Positions 54,765-63,813 are shown, numbered from the stretch's first letter. The stretch: DNA of 64,000 nucleotides from Streptomyces sp. NBC_01244 (GCF_035987325.1 NZ_CP108488.1:1-64000); one strand, 5' to 3'. Notes: generated by a model not told the origin, from the sequence alone. Numbers and translations: made by a program.

Positions 54765-54797
54765 TCAACCCCCGAAGGACTTCCGGAGCCGACCACT

Positions 54798-55467
54798 AAG
54801 GCGGACCGGGACGGCACTTCTCCTCTACCGCGTCCGGCGGCCCAACCGGCCGGTCCCACCAGGTCCCCGTGGGCTGCACGTCAGCCCACGCCGACCCCAT
54901 CATGCCCGGCCGTACCCCGGCCGCGAACCTCACCAGAAACCTCCCCACCGCAGGTCACGGGCCCGCACTGGTCCTGACGACCTCCTCGGGCTCCTCTGGG
55001 ACACCCGGGGCCCGGTACCTCCCCACGAAGCTCCCCAGCGCAGGTCAGCTGGTCATTCATCCAGTCGGCGGGTCTTGGTGCCCTTCTTGTGATGGTCGGG
55101 TCTGGTGTACGCCTCGCCGGTTGCGAGGACCCGTCCCACATCGTGACGGGTTGCCGAACGGCTGTTTCTTGAACCGAGTGGGCGGCCGGGGCCAGGTCGG
55201 GAGGGTTTGGGCGCACGCGCTGGCGTCGGGGTCTGAGCGTGGAGGTTTCTGAACCCGGTTCAGGCGGGGGTCGTGGTCACCCGCGCAGTGTGCCGCCCGG
55301 CCTCGGCGGTCCGGGCCGGTTCACCGGCGGTAGCAGTGGCTTAGCCGCTCTGTGCTGGTGAGCTGAAACAACCAGCCTGGCCCTGCCGGCCAGCCAGGGC
55401 CAGAGCACTATCACCGCTGAGAGCGGCCTGGCCCTACCCGAGGGCCGGACCTGGGAGACTAGGGATC
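54798..55467. other. Gene-poor stretch with short repeats
   Basis: No supported gene. Two near-identical CTCCCCACCGCAGGTCA / CTCCCCAGCGCAGGTCA direct repeats lie at ~54942 and ~55030. A hairpin CTGGCCCT / AGGGCCAG occurs near 55377-55404, just upstream of the 55468 gene. Confidence 0.4.
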
Positions 55468-55689
55468 ATGAACGACCGTCGACCGCTCTCGCTGCCCACC
55501 TTCTCCGATCCCGCTTCCGACGTACCCGTACCCGTACCCGCCCAGGCGGGTGGGCGCCGGCTGATGCCGGTCGAGCAGGGCGCCGAGTTCCGCCAGCCGC
55601 CCGGCGAGCCCGAGCCCGCACCCGCCCCGGCCCGACGTCCGCTCGCCCCCGGCGGACTCACCTTCTCAGACCCGGACCGCCATATCTGA
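55468..55689 (+). CDS. Small Pro-rich hypothetical protein
   Basis: 73 residues from ATG 55468 (MNDRRPLSLPTFSDPASDVP ... PGGLTFSDPDRHI). Disordered Pro/Ala-rich centre between two FSDP motifs. AGGGA precedes the ATG. Coding status is plausible from codon bias; function unknown. Confidence 0.45.
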   Translation: MNDRRPLSLPTFSDPASDVPVPVPAQAGGRRLMPVEQGAEFRQPPGEPEPAPAPARRPLAPGGLTFSDPDRHI

Positions 55690-55868
55690 GCGCTACCACC
55701 ACGGGTTGCGCCACGTCCAGGACCAGCTCACCACCACCCCGCCGCCCGGTGTGCCAGCGCCTCCACCTGGACAGTCGTCGTAGCCGGCCCGGCTCCCGCC
55801 TCGGATACCGTGTTCCTCTACGGGGTGCCATAACGGATGTGACGCCCCCCACCGGAGGTAGTCACCGT

Positions 55869-56258
55869 ATGAGTTCGAAGCGCAGCAAGAATCCAGCCCT
55901 GCCCGTACTTGACGACGCATTTCGACTCGCGTCGGTCAAGGACACCGAAGAGTCCACCCGTGACTTGGCCGCGCGGCTGGCCACCACCGAGCTGCGCCGC
56001 GTTTCCCACCCGGGCCGGGTCACCTGGGAGCCCACCGATCAGGCCGAGCCCGTACCGGTCCCGCCGACTGTGGTCGACGGTGACGGGGACCTGTGGCTGC
56101 GGGACCGGGGCACTGGCACCTGGACCATGCCCGAGTTCAACCCGAAGGAGTTCCCGGCCCGCTGTGGCGAGGTTCTGACGTGGAACCAGCTTGCCCGCGA
56201 GTTCGGCCCGCTGACCGCACTGGCCGACGACCGCCGCATCGGCGGCGGCCGGCGCTGA
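55869..56258 (+). CDS. Hypothetical protein
   Basis: 129 residues from ATG 55869 behind GGAGGTAG, which fixes the start. ALPVLDDAFRLASVKDTEES, DGDGDLWLRDRGTGTWTMPE, TWNQLAREFGPLTALADDRR. The middle looks like a small beta domain (WLRDRGTGTW). No family recognised. Good codon bias. Confidence 0.65.
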   Translation: MSSKRSKNPALPVLDDAFRLASVKDTEESTRDLAARLATTELRRVSHPGRVTWEPTDQAEPVPVPPTVVDGDGDLWLRDRGTGTWTMPEFNPKEFPARCGEVLTWNQLAREFGPLTALADDRRIGGGRR

Positions 56259-56349
56259 CCGCGCAGCCTTCCGGGATGACCGCGCCCCTGAAGCGCCTGT
56301 TACGGGTAGCTGGGAGCCCCAGCTCACCGCCGAGCGCGACGATGGCGGC

Positions 56350-56724
56350 GAGCAGGTGAGCGTGGTGGTGGCGTGCGACGGCCTCGAGCAGCGTGGTGCG
56401 GGCCTGGCGCCACCCGATGTCCTCGGTGCGGCCGGCGTCGGTGGACCAGCCGGGTAGCGGTCGGCCTTCAGTCGCCGTGGTGAGCGCGCGGCCCAGCTCG
56501 CCGATCGACTGCCGCCAGTCGGCCAACTGCCCGAGCAGGCCGCGCACCAGCTCGTCGACGTCGGCCGCCAGGCCGCCGCCGAAGGCCCGCGCTTCGGCGG
56601 CGGCCTCGGCGAGGACGTCTTCGTCCAGGTCCTCGAGGGCCTCACGCCACCCAACGGCCGCAGCGTCGAAAGCGGCCAGGGCGGCGTGCAGCTCGGCGTC
56701 GAGAGCCGCGGGCGAACACGGCAA
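56350..56724 (-). pseudogene. Helical hypothetical protein, truncated
   Basis: ~125 residues (ALDAELHAALAAFDAAAVGW, EDLDEDVLAEAAAEARAFGG, DVDELVRGLLGQLADWRQSI, LLEAVARHHHAHLLAAIVAL). The frame continues downstream with non-native sequence past 56350, and the upstream side abuts an ISL3 relic. Unknown function. Confidence 0.4.
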
Positions 56725-56789
56725 CGGGTGCTGATGAGGATTCGTGAAAATGGCTGTGCCCGCGCTTCCGTGATGACTACGGTTGGATG

Positions 56790-56960
56790 AGGATTCGGGC
56801 TCTCAGCACGCGGAAACGAGGCTCGGCCGTACATCTGCCGCTTGATCGTCTTGATGCGGTTGACGTGGCCTTCTACGACACTGGAGCTGTACTGCAAGGT
56901 CAGGCTGGCTGTCACGGTGTCGATGTCGAACTTCATGAACCGGGCGAATCCGCGGATCGG
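56790..56960 (-). pseudogene. ISL3-family transposase C-terminal fragment
   Basis: ~55 residues: RGFARFMKFDIDTVTASLTL, QYSSSVVEGHVNRIKTIKRQ, MYGRA. This is the conserved end of ISL3 transposases; the rest is absent. It abuts the 5' end of the S1-domain gene and probably removed its native start. Confidence 0.75.
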
Positions 56961-57005
56961 CTGAGGTGCGTCACGCTCCACTTCGCTGATCCCGTCCTGC
57001 AACAG

Positions 57006-58241
57006 ATGGCTGGTGCGGTCGCGTACCAGGTCGGTGAACCGCTGGCCATGCTCCGCGACAACGGCGCCTGGTGCCGCCTGGAAGTGGAAGGCAGGTTCAC
57101 CATCCACGTCGGATGGGACCAGTACGTCTACATCGGCAGCAGCGAGCCCTGCGAGGAAGCACTGGCCCGCACCCGCGCACTCGGCTCGTTCCCGGAACGT
57201 CTGGACACCTCCCCCTACGACGCTGACTACGACGAGCCGGGCGAGCAGCGTCCCGCCGACGACGTCTTCTGGGACCGGCTGCGCTGGTGCGTGGCCATGG
57301 GCCAGGCAGCGATCCTGGAGGAGATCTACGCCGATAACGCCACTCGCTGGCACCGGCTCAACGACGGCACCCTCGACGAGGTCCGCGCTCGATTGACCCC
57401 CCGCGCTCAGCTGGCCGTCTGGTCAGGCCTGTCCACCGACGTGGCCGCGGTCCTCGAGGGTCTCCCCGAAGAGGGCCTGATCGAGCTCGTCTGGGAGGAC
57501 GCAGACGGTCAGATTACGAGCACCACCGCCGACGAGACCCAGTTCGTGGAGCTCGCAGCGAAGATCACCGGTGCCCGCGCCGCAGCTGCTCTGTCCCTGT
57601 ACACCGACGAACGCCAGCCCCTGTTCACCGCCGTCCTACCCGACAGCGACGGCGTCCTGCGAGCCCGCTGGAAGACCGAGCCAACCCCGAGCGACCGCCA
57701 CTGGGCCATCCTCAAGACTCTGTACCGAGGCCAGGTCATCACCGGGACGGTGACCGAGATCGCCAGCTTCGGTGTCACATTCGTGGACATCGGCGGCTTC
57801 ACCGCGATGATCAACATTCCCCAACTGTCCTGGCGGCACATTAACCACCCCTCCGACATGGTCACAGTCGGCCAGGAGATCACGGCGGAGATCCTCGAAG
57901 TCGACATGGTCCGGGAGCGTGTGCCGCTATCGCTGAAAGCACTGCAGCCGGATCCGATGCTGGATCTCGAGCGGCAGGTCGGCCAGATCGTCACCGGCCC
58001 CGTCACGAAACTCGTACCGTTCGGCGCCTTCGTCCGCATCGAGGACTTCGAGGACGGTTTCGAGGGACTGGTCCACAACACCGAACTGGCCCACGAGCAC
58101 GTGGAAAGGCCCGAAGACGTCGTCCAGGTCGGCGAAGCACTCACCGTCAAGATCCTCGCAGTCGACCCCACTCGGCGCCGGATCGCACTGTCGCACAAGC
58201 AGGCGCTCGCCGTCGCCCCGGAGAGGCACCGTCACGCCTGA
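57006..58241 (+). CDS. Protein with two S1 RNA-binding domains and an unknown N-terminal domain
   Basis: 411 residues from the first clear ATG (57006); family-like sequence (LHFADPVLQQMAGAV) extends a few codons upstream into the ISL3 junction, so the native start may be lost. Residues ~1-240 form an unrecognised domain (YVYIGSSEPCEEALARTRAL, VFWDRLRWCVAMGQAAILEE). Residues ~240-315 are one S1 domain (GQVITGTVTEIASFGVTFVD), and ~325-405 a second (GQIVTGPVTKLVPFGAFVRI, RRRIALSHKQAL). S1 repeats bind single-stranded RNA, as in ribosomal protein S1. Likely cytosolic and translation-related. Confidence 0.75.
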   Translation: MAGAVAYQVGEPLAMLRDNGAWCRLEVEGRFTIHVGWDQYVYIGSSEPCEEALARTRALGSFPERLDTSPYDADYDEPGEQRPADDVFWDRLRWCVAMGQAAILEEIYADNATRWHRLNDGTLDEVRARLTPRAQLAVWSGLSTDVAAVLEGLPEEGLIELVWEDADGQITSTTADETQFVELAAKITGARAAAALSLYTDERQPLFTAVLPDSDGVLRARWKTEPTPSDRHWAILKTLYRGQVITGTVTEIASFGVTFVDIGGFTAMINIPQLSWRHINHPSDMVTVGQEITAEILEVDMVRERVPLSLKALQPDPMLDLERQVGQIVTGPVTKLVPFGAFVRIEDFEDGFEGLVHNTELAHEHVERPEDVVQVGEALTVKILAVDPTRRRIALSHKQALAVAPERHRHA

Positions 58242-58541
58242 CGAGGAAGTCGACTCGATACGGCCCCACAGCGGGCGTGCAGAGGAGTGCAGACATCAGC
58301 GCAGTGGCTGTACTCGCAGGTTCCTGCTTCGGGACCGCCTCGTCCTGGTTCGGGAAGCCCGGCTTCGGGGACGAGGAGGCTGTTGGGCCATGCGGTGCAA
58401 CCGCTCGCTCCTTCGGGCGTGGCCGGAGGGCCGTCGGAGGCGAAAGGTGGTCGGCTGGGCCCGGCGCCGCACACCGACGACCTGCACCAGGCGGACCACT
58501 CCGTGGCGCCTGGCCGCGCTCCTGGTGCGGAAGGAGCACTG

Positions 58542-59900
58542 ATGTTTCGGCATCTTGCCGACTCGCGGCCAGGGAGAAGGCGGGCCCGCATGGTCCTGCG
58601 CGCCTTGTTCCCGGCCTTCCTGGGTCTGGCCCTCATGGCACCGTCCGCCCAGGCGACCCCCCGGCAGCCGTCGCCGTCCCCGGTCTCCACCGGCGCCACG
58701 GACGGGCGGCTCGGCTCGCCCGCCGTCACGCCACTCGGTACCTTCGGCGGGATCCCCTACGTCCGGTACGACGGCGTGTTCGAAGGGCAGACGTCCACGG
58801 GGCGGTTCCGCGTCCCGTACCGGATCAGCGCCCCGAAGGACCCGCACCGCACCAACGGCACGGTGCTGGTGGAGCCCGCGCACTTCGCCATCGGTCTCGG
58901 CACGCTCAACGCGTACCTGCGTCCCGAGCTGCTCTTCACCCGCGGCTTCGTGCACGCCGGGATCGGCTGGAGCACCTTCGCCAACCGCATCCTTGACCCG
59001 TCGGTGCCCGGCACCTTCATCGAGGGCGGCTTCGACGAGGAAGGGGACCGGGTCGACGACGAGATCATCACCGAGTTCGGCCGGGCCCTGTCCGGCACGC
59101 CGAAGACGGTGGGCAAGCTGTCCCGGCGCTACGTGGCGGGCTTCTCCGACAGCTCGTACCCCGTGCTGCGACTGATCGCGTCCGGCGAAGCCTCGGGCGT
59201 CTTCGACCTCGCCATGCCGTTCACCACGGACACCCTCGACCCGCAGGCGGACATCGCCGCCGGCCGCTACAAGGGCAAGGTCGTCGTCGTGAACTCGGAG
59301 GCGGAGGAGGCCCCCACCCTCACCGACCGGGGCGTCGCACCCAAGCAGTACCGCTCCTACGTCGTCGCGGGATCCCCGCACATCCCCGACCTGCTCGGCG
59401 CCAACTCGCCGGACGGTCCGCCGGTGGCCGGCAGCACGCCGGCGACCTTCGTCCCCGCGCTGCGCGCGCACTTCCTCCAGGGGCACGACTGGGTGCTGCG
59501 CAAGGGCTCGGCGCCTCCCCTCAGCACCCGGCTGCGTACCCTGGACGGCGGCGCCGTCGCCCGCGACGCGCGCGGCAACGCAATCACCGAGGACGGCACC
59601 GGCCGGGCGGTCCCCCGCCTGCCGTTCGTCGAACTCGGCGAGGCCCGGTTCACCACCGGTTTCATCGGCTCCTACGACGACGTGCGAACCGTGCAGCAGC
59701 TCGGGTTCGCCGACCACCGGGCATACGGCAAGGCCTTCGACGCCAAGGTGCGCACATATCTGAAGGCGCGGTACATCCTCCCCGAGGACGCGCGCGAGAT
59801 GCAGCGGCGCGCGGAGCTGTGCCCGCCGCTGACGTACACGGAGACGTACCGCGACCACTACAACGCCTTCGTATCCCTCACACCCTGCCCCTCGGGCTGA
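58542..59900 (+). CDS. Secreted alpha/beta hydrolase-domain protein
   Basis: 453 residues from ATG 58542 with GGAAGGAG upstream. Twin-Arg-containing N-terminus (SRPGRRRARMVLRALFPAFL) and signal peptide ending ALMAPSAQA. Mature protein: GGIPYVRYDGVFEGQTSTGR, NGTVLVEPAHFAIGLGTLNA, GKLSRRYVAGFSDSSYPVLR, where the Ser in GFSDSS is the probable nucleophile. Matches the alpha/beta hydrolase domain family of ~450-500-residue secreted proteins. Substrate unknown. Monocistronic, followed by a strong hairpin. Confidence 0.8.
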   Translation: MFRHLADSRPGRRRARMVLRALFPAFLGLALMAPSAQATPRQPSPSPVSTGATDGRLGSPAVTPLGTFGGIPYVRYDGVFEGQTSTGRFRVPYRISAPKDPHRTNGTVLVEPAHFAIGLGTLNAYLRPELLFTRGFVHAGIGWSTFANRILDPSVPGTFIEGGFDEEGDRVDDEIITEFGRALSGTPKTVGKLSRRYVAGFSDSSYPVLRLIASGEASGVFDLAMPFTTDTLDPQADIAAGRYKGKVVVVNSEAEEAPTLTDRGVAPKQYRSYVVAGSPHIPDLLGANSPDGPPVAGSTPATFVPALRAHFLQGHDWVLRKGSAPPLSTRLRTLDGGAVARDARGNAITEDGTGRAVPRLPFVELGEARFTTGFIGSYDDVRTVQQLGFADHRAYGKAFDAKVRTYLKARYILPEDAREMQRRAELCPPLTYTETYRDHYNAFVSLTPCPSG

Positions 59901-59952
59901 ACGACCGGGCAGGCCGAGCCGTCCGGCGGCCGGTACTGCAATTGCGGTTGGG

Positions 59953-59985
59953 ACGAGGTCACAGCCCCATGGGCTGCGACCTCGT
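59953..59985 (+). terminator. Hairpin after the hydrolase gene
   Basis: ACGAGGTC-A-CAGCCC / GGGCTG-C-GACCTCGT with a 3-nt loop, 53 bp past the stop. Confidence 0.8.
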
Positions 59986-60106
59986 TGCCGCCTTCGGAGC
60001 TGGGAAGCGCGGGAACTTACACCTGGGGAAGAGCGCCATCGTCCACAGCAGTCCCTGCCCACCACTCTGGTGCCGGTCTCAGGACCCAAATACGTATGAG
60101 CCCAGC

Positions 60107-60345
60107 TCAGTCGTGCCCGTCTTCGTCATCGTCGAATTCGACCACGTCCGGGTCGCGTAGCGGCCGCAGGCCGCCGCCGTCCGGGGTGGAGGCGGTGAAG
60201 CTGTAGCGGCCCAGGACGTTGAGGTCCTTGTGCTTGAGCGGAGACAGCCGCGCGATGTCCTCGTCCCCGATCGCGTGTTCCTCGGCGCGGAGCTGGGAAA
60301 CGACAGCGTCGATGTACCGGGTCGTCCAGACCGCACGCGCGTCCG
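60107..60345 (-). pseudogene. Tn3-family transposase C-terminal fragment
   Basis: VWTTRYIDAVVSQLRAEEHA, IGDEDIARLSPLKHKDLNVL, GRYSFTASTPDGGG. This is the conserved end of Tn3-type TnpA. A further out-of-frame piece (MDLDIMRFG) shows internal deletion. It is the partner of the adjacent recombinase relic. Confidence 0.82.
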
Positions 60346-60365
60346 AAGCGCATGATGTCGAGGTC

Positions 60366-61309
60366 CATCCCTGCCCGCGCTGTAGCGCAGCGCCAGGCTC
60401 ACCCTGCCGTTCGCGCTCCGGACCCGTCGCCGGGGGACTTATCACACCGGCCGCTTCACGAAGGTGCCCCGGCTCGCGAAACTCCTGCGGGTGCCGACCC
60501 CGGCCGACCGGGGTCCGGGGCAGCCTTGGCGGCCCGGCACGCTGGTGCCCGCGCCGATCGACCCGGACACCCCGAGCGCGGACATCCGCATCGGGTAGCC
60601 CCGCTGTTCGACCCTGGCCCAGGAACTCCAGACCCAGCTCGACGCGCTCGACTCGAAGGGCATTCCCCAGGACAAGATCTTCGCCGAGAAGATCAGTACC
60701 CGGGTGCGGGTCCGTCCGAAGTCCGAGGCCGCGCTCGCCGCCGCCCGGGAGATCAAGGCCCACGCTCCGCACTGTCGGGTGATCTTCACCGTCTACGAGA
60801 TGAAGCGGCTCGGGCGCGACGCCGCGGAGCTGACCGCGCTCGCCGACCACCTCGCCGCGCACGGCCTGGTCCTGGAGATGCTCGCCGGGCCGCTGGCCGG
60901 GATCTACGACCCCACCGGGCACGGCCGCCTGCTGTTCGCGTTCCTCGCCGCGATGGCGGCGACCGAGCGGGAGAACATCCGCGAGTCGACGCTGGAAGGA
61001 CTCGACACCGCGGTCCGCAAGGGCAAGCACGGCGGGCGGCCGCCGGTCATCACCGACGACCTGCTGCACACCGTGCTCCGCCAGCGCGCGGGCGGTGAGA
61101 CGGTCGAGCAGATCCAGCCCGACCTGTTCATCCCCACCGGCAGGCGCAAGGGCCACAACCCGAGCCTGTCCAGCGTCTACCGGTCCCTGGCCGAGCACGC
61201 GAAGAAGGCGGCGTACCCGGAAGCCGTCACAGCGGCGCACGTCGACTTCGTCGCCCTCCGGACCGCCGGACGCATCCCCGGGCAGGCAGAGGGGATCATG
61301 ACTTCATGA
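60366..61309 (+). pseudogene. Zinc-finger serine recombinase of a Tn3-like element, frameshift and nonsense
   Basis: N-terminal zinc-type region CPRCSAAPGSPCRSRSG, then after a one-base shift YHTGRFTKVPRLAKLLRVPT and SADIRIG; an in-frame TAG (60596-60598) replaces the Tyr of the usual RIGYARCST motif, followed by RCSTLAQELQTQLDALDSKG with the catalytic Ser. From GTG 60704 the frame is open to 61309 (ITAHAPHC-type start, FTVYEMKRLGRDAAELTALA, MAATERENIRESTLEGLDTA, GGRPPVITDD). Without the N-terminal part the nucleophile Ser is lost. Its TGA overlaps the next ATG. Confidence 0.8.
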
Positions 61310-61602
61310 TCTACGGCCCTCACCGCGCAAAGGGCGCCCCCCAGGTCGGTGTCCTTCCCGGACAGGAAGGACACTTCGGACGCAGGCACGACCCGGCCGG
61401 CGACGCCGCCGCCCACCACAACGGGCCGGAAGTGCCTGCACCGAGGACGCAGAGTCTGCTGTGCCCGTACTGCGCGGCGGGGCCGTCCGACGGCCAGGCA
61501 CGCACCATCGCCGCGGCCGGGGAGACCCTGACGGTGACATGGCACCTGCTGTCCTGCCCGCACCACGTGGCCGACCGCGTCCTGGCAGGAGAAGAGGACT
61601 GA
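61306..61602 (+). CDS. Small zinc-ribbon-like protein coupled to the recombinase
   Basis: 98 residues, ATG at 61306 overlapping the recombinase TGA (ATGA). The C-terminal half is the better part: LLCPYCAAGPSDGQARTIAA, TLTVTWHLLSCPHHVADRVL, a C-x2-C ... C-x-H pattern that could bind zinc. Possible accessory of the Tn3-like unit. No known family. Confidence 0.5.
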   Translation: MIYGPHRAKGAPQVGVLPGQEGHFGRRHDPAGDAAAHHNGPEVPAPRTQSLLCPYCAAGPSDGQARTIAAAGETLTVTWHLLSCPHHVADRVLAGEED

Positions 61603-62204
61603 GCCCCGGGAGGACCGGTACGGCCGGCCAGGCCGCAGGTCGATCGGGTATCGAGCCTCGCGGCCGCGGCAGACCCCCGCCACCGCGTCTGGGGTCCCCG
61701 TCGTGCTGCGCGGGCACGGGGTGAGACCGGAACTCCTGGGCCTGGCCCATGGTGGGGCATCGCCGATCTCCTCGCTCGCCACGCCCGCCGACACTGTCCT
61801 GCCGGCCGAGCCCGCGACGAGGTTCGTTCGGCCCGGTGTGTGAGTGCGCGTCCTCGAGCGGCGTCGCCCGCGTGTTGCGACGGGCAGCTCGCTGCGCCTA
61901 CGCCATGTGGACATAGCCGGGGGCGGACCGCGGGCACGGCGGGCTCCCCTGGGGGTTCCCGCCGGTCTGCCGGTCGCGGTGGTTCGCCGGCTACCCGCTT
62001 TGAGTTGGGTGGTGCCGGGACCGTACCCGGCCACTCGGAGATCCGGGTACGGGTTGTGCAGTGGCCCACCCTGTCAGCGAACCGGGGTGGGCCACTGCAC
62101 GGGAAATGACATGGCGGCACATCCGTGCGAAACCGTTGCCCTTCAGCGGGGACTGCCCTGAATACCAGTCAGGGATGAGTGCCCACATCAGCCCTGGGCT
62201 CGGG
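61603..62204. other. Gene-poor stretch
   Basis: No supported gene. A long hairpin lies at 62056-62100. Confidence 0.4.
62056..62100. terminator. Long perfect inverted repeat
   Basis: 15-bp arms GTGCAGTGGCCCACC / GGTGGGCCACTGCAC, 15-nt loop. It could be a terminator for the minus-strand secreted-protein relic upstream (62466 to 62205) or a residual transposon end. Confidence 0.5.
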
Positions 62205-62466
62205 TCAGGGCGTCTCGAGCGTGCACTGGCAGAAGGCGATGGCCTCCGGGTCGGACGGGGGGTTGCGCAGTGGAGCAAGGGGTTCTGCGTGATCGCGGTC
62301 TGGACGAGTGAGGAGGGCAGAGAGATGGCGACGTCGGCGCTGGCGGTGGTGGCGGTGGCCAGTCCCAGGCCCCGGCCATGCCGAGGGCACAGCCGGCGAG
62401 CACGATCCGGCGGGCGATTGAGCGGCTTGAGAAGAAGGGAGATCGGTTCATCGTCGTGCTTTTCAT
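62205..62466 (-). pseudogene. Small secreted protein with frameshifts
   Basis: ATG 62466: RSIARRIVLAGCALGMAGAW is a signal peptide. Shifted frame continues GLATATTASADVAISLPSSL, VQTAITQNPL; a second shift gives RNPPSDPEAIAFCQCTLETP and a stop at 62205. One small exported protein broken by two single-base indels. Function unknown. Confidence 0.4.
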
Positions 62467-62757
62467 GGAACTGACCGGTCACACAGAGAAGTACCGCCGG
62501 CGTTCGGCTCTCTGCGCACAGCCGGCTGCGGATCGCAGCTGACTGACAGCGCCGATCCCTCTGGTGCGCGCACTAAAGGGCGCGGCATACCTCCGCGGCG
62601 GCCACCTCCATCCAGCCTTAGGACGGGGCGCCGCAGACTTCACAGCTCAGCACTCCGAAACGACTGCACGCCGCTGTGAACTGCGGAAATACCTCCGGTG
62701 GCAGCCGGGCGCAGTGGATGTCCCGCAAGCTCTACTGAGGTTTGATGCGTGATGTCG
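62467..62757. other. No gene seen
   Basis: Short frames only. Ends at the left arm of the 69-bp inverted repeat. Confidence 0.35.
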
Positions 62758-62826
62758 CTGGGTCGACGTCTTGAACTGCGAAGACGAGGGTTCGCCGCGC
62801 GGCATCATGCGAAGATCACCAGTAAC
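62758..62826 (+). repeat. 69-bp inverted repeat, left arm
   Basis: Exact reverse complement of 63509-63577. Begins CTGGGTCGACGTCTTGAACT and ends GATCACCAGTAAC. It encodes, in plus sense, the GMC-oxidoreductase segment WVDVLNCEDEGSPRG found on the minus strand in the right arm. Confidence 0.92.
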
Positions 62827-62920
62827 ACCCCGATGTCCCCAACCGTGACCAAGATCGTAAATCGCGGAAGAGCCCGTCATCCAGGTGCCCCTCCCGACCG
62901 CCCTGGTAGCGTGCGCCGGC

Positions 62921-63436
62921 ATGTCATCGGAACTGGAACGCCCCCCGCTCCAAGCGGACGAACGCACCGCGCTCATCGGCTGGCTGGACCTGCAGCGGCA
63001 GATCCTGCGCTGGAAATGCAAGGGGCTGAGCGACGAGGACGCGCGCCGCCCGGTCATCCCGACCTCACCGGCCATGACGATGGCCGGTCTCATCTCCCAC
63101 ATGCGCTGGACCGAGCACATATGGCTGGAAGTGCTGTTCCTCGGCGGCGACAAGAAACAGAACCCCGCATTCGACGAGTCAAGCAAGAACGCCGACTGGC
63201 ACACCGACGGCCGCCCCCTCGCAGAGCTCCTCGCGGAGTACGAGGCCCAGTGCGCCCGCAGCAACGAGATCGTTGCCGCGGCCGACCTTGACGACACCGG
63301 CCGCCACCCCGACTTCCGCGACGGCAGTGCCAACCTCCGCTGGATACTGATCCACCTCGTCGAGGAGACGGGGCGACACGCGGGGCACGCGGACATCGTC
63401 CGGGAGCTACTCGACGGCACGAAGGGCTACTACTAA
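62921..63436 (+). CDS. DinB-fold (DUF664-type) protein
   Basis: 171 residues from ATG 62921; an upstream in-frame start at 62885 gives a poor leader. SELERPPLQADERTALIGWL, DLQRQILRWKCKGLSDEDAR, SPAMTMAGLISHMRWTEHIW with the first His, WILIHLVEETGRHAGHADIV with the paired His-x3-Glu and His that bind a divalent metal in DinB/YfiT-fold proteins. Members include thiol-dependent S-transferases (mycothiol or bacillithiol type). It is bracketed by a 69-bp inverted repeat, so it arrived as a unit within a GMC oxidoreductase gene. Confidence 0.85.
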   Translation: MSSELERPPLQADERTALIGWLDLQRQILRWKCKGLSDEDARRPVIPTSPAMTMAGLISHMRWTEHIWLEVLFLGGDKKQNPAFDESSKNADWHTDGRPLAELLAEYEAQCARSNEIVAAADLDDTGRHPDFRDGSANLRWILIHLVEETGRHAGHADIVRELLDGTKGYY

Positions 63437-63813
63437 CGCAGCTCCGCGAAGCGGGCCCTTCCCTCAGGAGCCAGGCCAACACGCCTCACGACCAATGCGG
63501 GAGAGCCCGTTACTGGTGATCTTCGCATGATGCCGCGCGGCGAACCCTCGTCTTCGCAGTTCAAGACGTCGACCCAGGGGGCGTAGCCGTCCTTGTCGTT
63601 GCGCAGGGCCGCGTACGGGGAGGGCACGTTCTTCGAGGCGGAGAGCTGGTAGGCGTCGACGAAGCCGGCGCGGTGGGCGTCGTCGATGCCGTTGTCTCCT
63701 GCGTCGATGAGCAGGACGCGGGCCTGCGGCTTGGATTGCTTGATCCGGCAGGCGCACAGGGCTCCTGCCACGCCGGCGCCGACGATGACGACGTCGTAGG
63801 AGGTGGTGTCCAT
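63433..63813 (-). pseudogene. GMC-family oxidoreductase, N-terminal fragment
   Basis: ATG 63813: YDVVIVGAGVAGALCACRIK is the FAD-binding Rossmann motif G-x-G-x-x-G, then VLLIDAGDNGIDDAHRAGFV, YQLSASKNVPSPYAALRNDK. Native sequence runs to ~63510 (end of the 69-bp repeat); the last ~25 codons to the stop at 63433 are from the DinB gene's 3' region. Full-length relatives exceed 500 residues. The next gene upstream ends 17 bp before its start, implying an operon. Confidence 0.85.
63509..63577 (-). repeat. 69-bp inverted repeat, right arm
   Basis: In-gene copy within the GMC oxidoreductase fragment; perfect complement of 62758-62826. Confidence 0.92.

Larger units (their letters stand above)
51469..54797 (+). 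mobile_element. IS630-type transposon with passenger genes (MerR-clamp fusion and TPR)
   Basis: 3.33 kb bounded by inverted repeats of ~33 bp: left 51469-51501 begins AGTGGTCGAGTTC and right, read inward from 54797, begins AGTGGTCGGCTCC; both continue GGAAGTCCTTCGGGGGTTGA. Only 3 mismatches in ~33 bp. TA lies at or within 1 bp of each tip (TA 51467-51468; TA 54797-54798), as expected for IS630/Tc1-type insertion. No second left end occurs near the transposase, so the enclosed genes (51594-53358) lie inside the element. Confidence 0.75.

Noticed and set aside
54869-55252. 127-codon plus-strand frame after the IS630 element
   Set aside because: No ribosome site, poor codon bias and low-complexity Ser/Gly/Pro content.
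58296-60089. 597-codon minus-strand frame opposite the secreted hydrolase
   Set aside because: Antisense GC-bias artefact without recognisable motifs.
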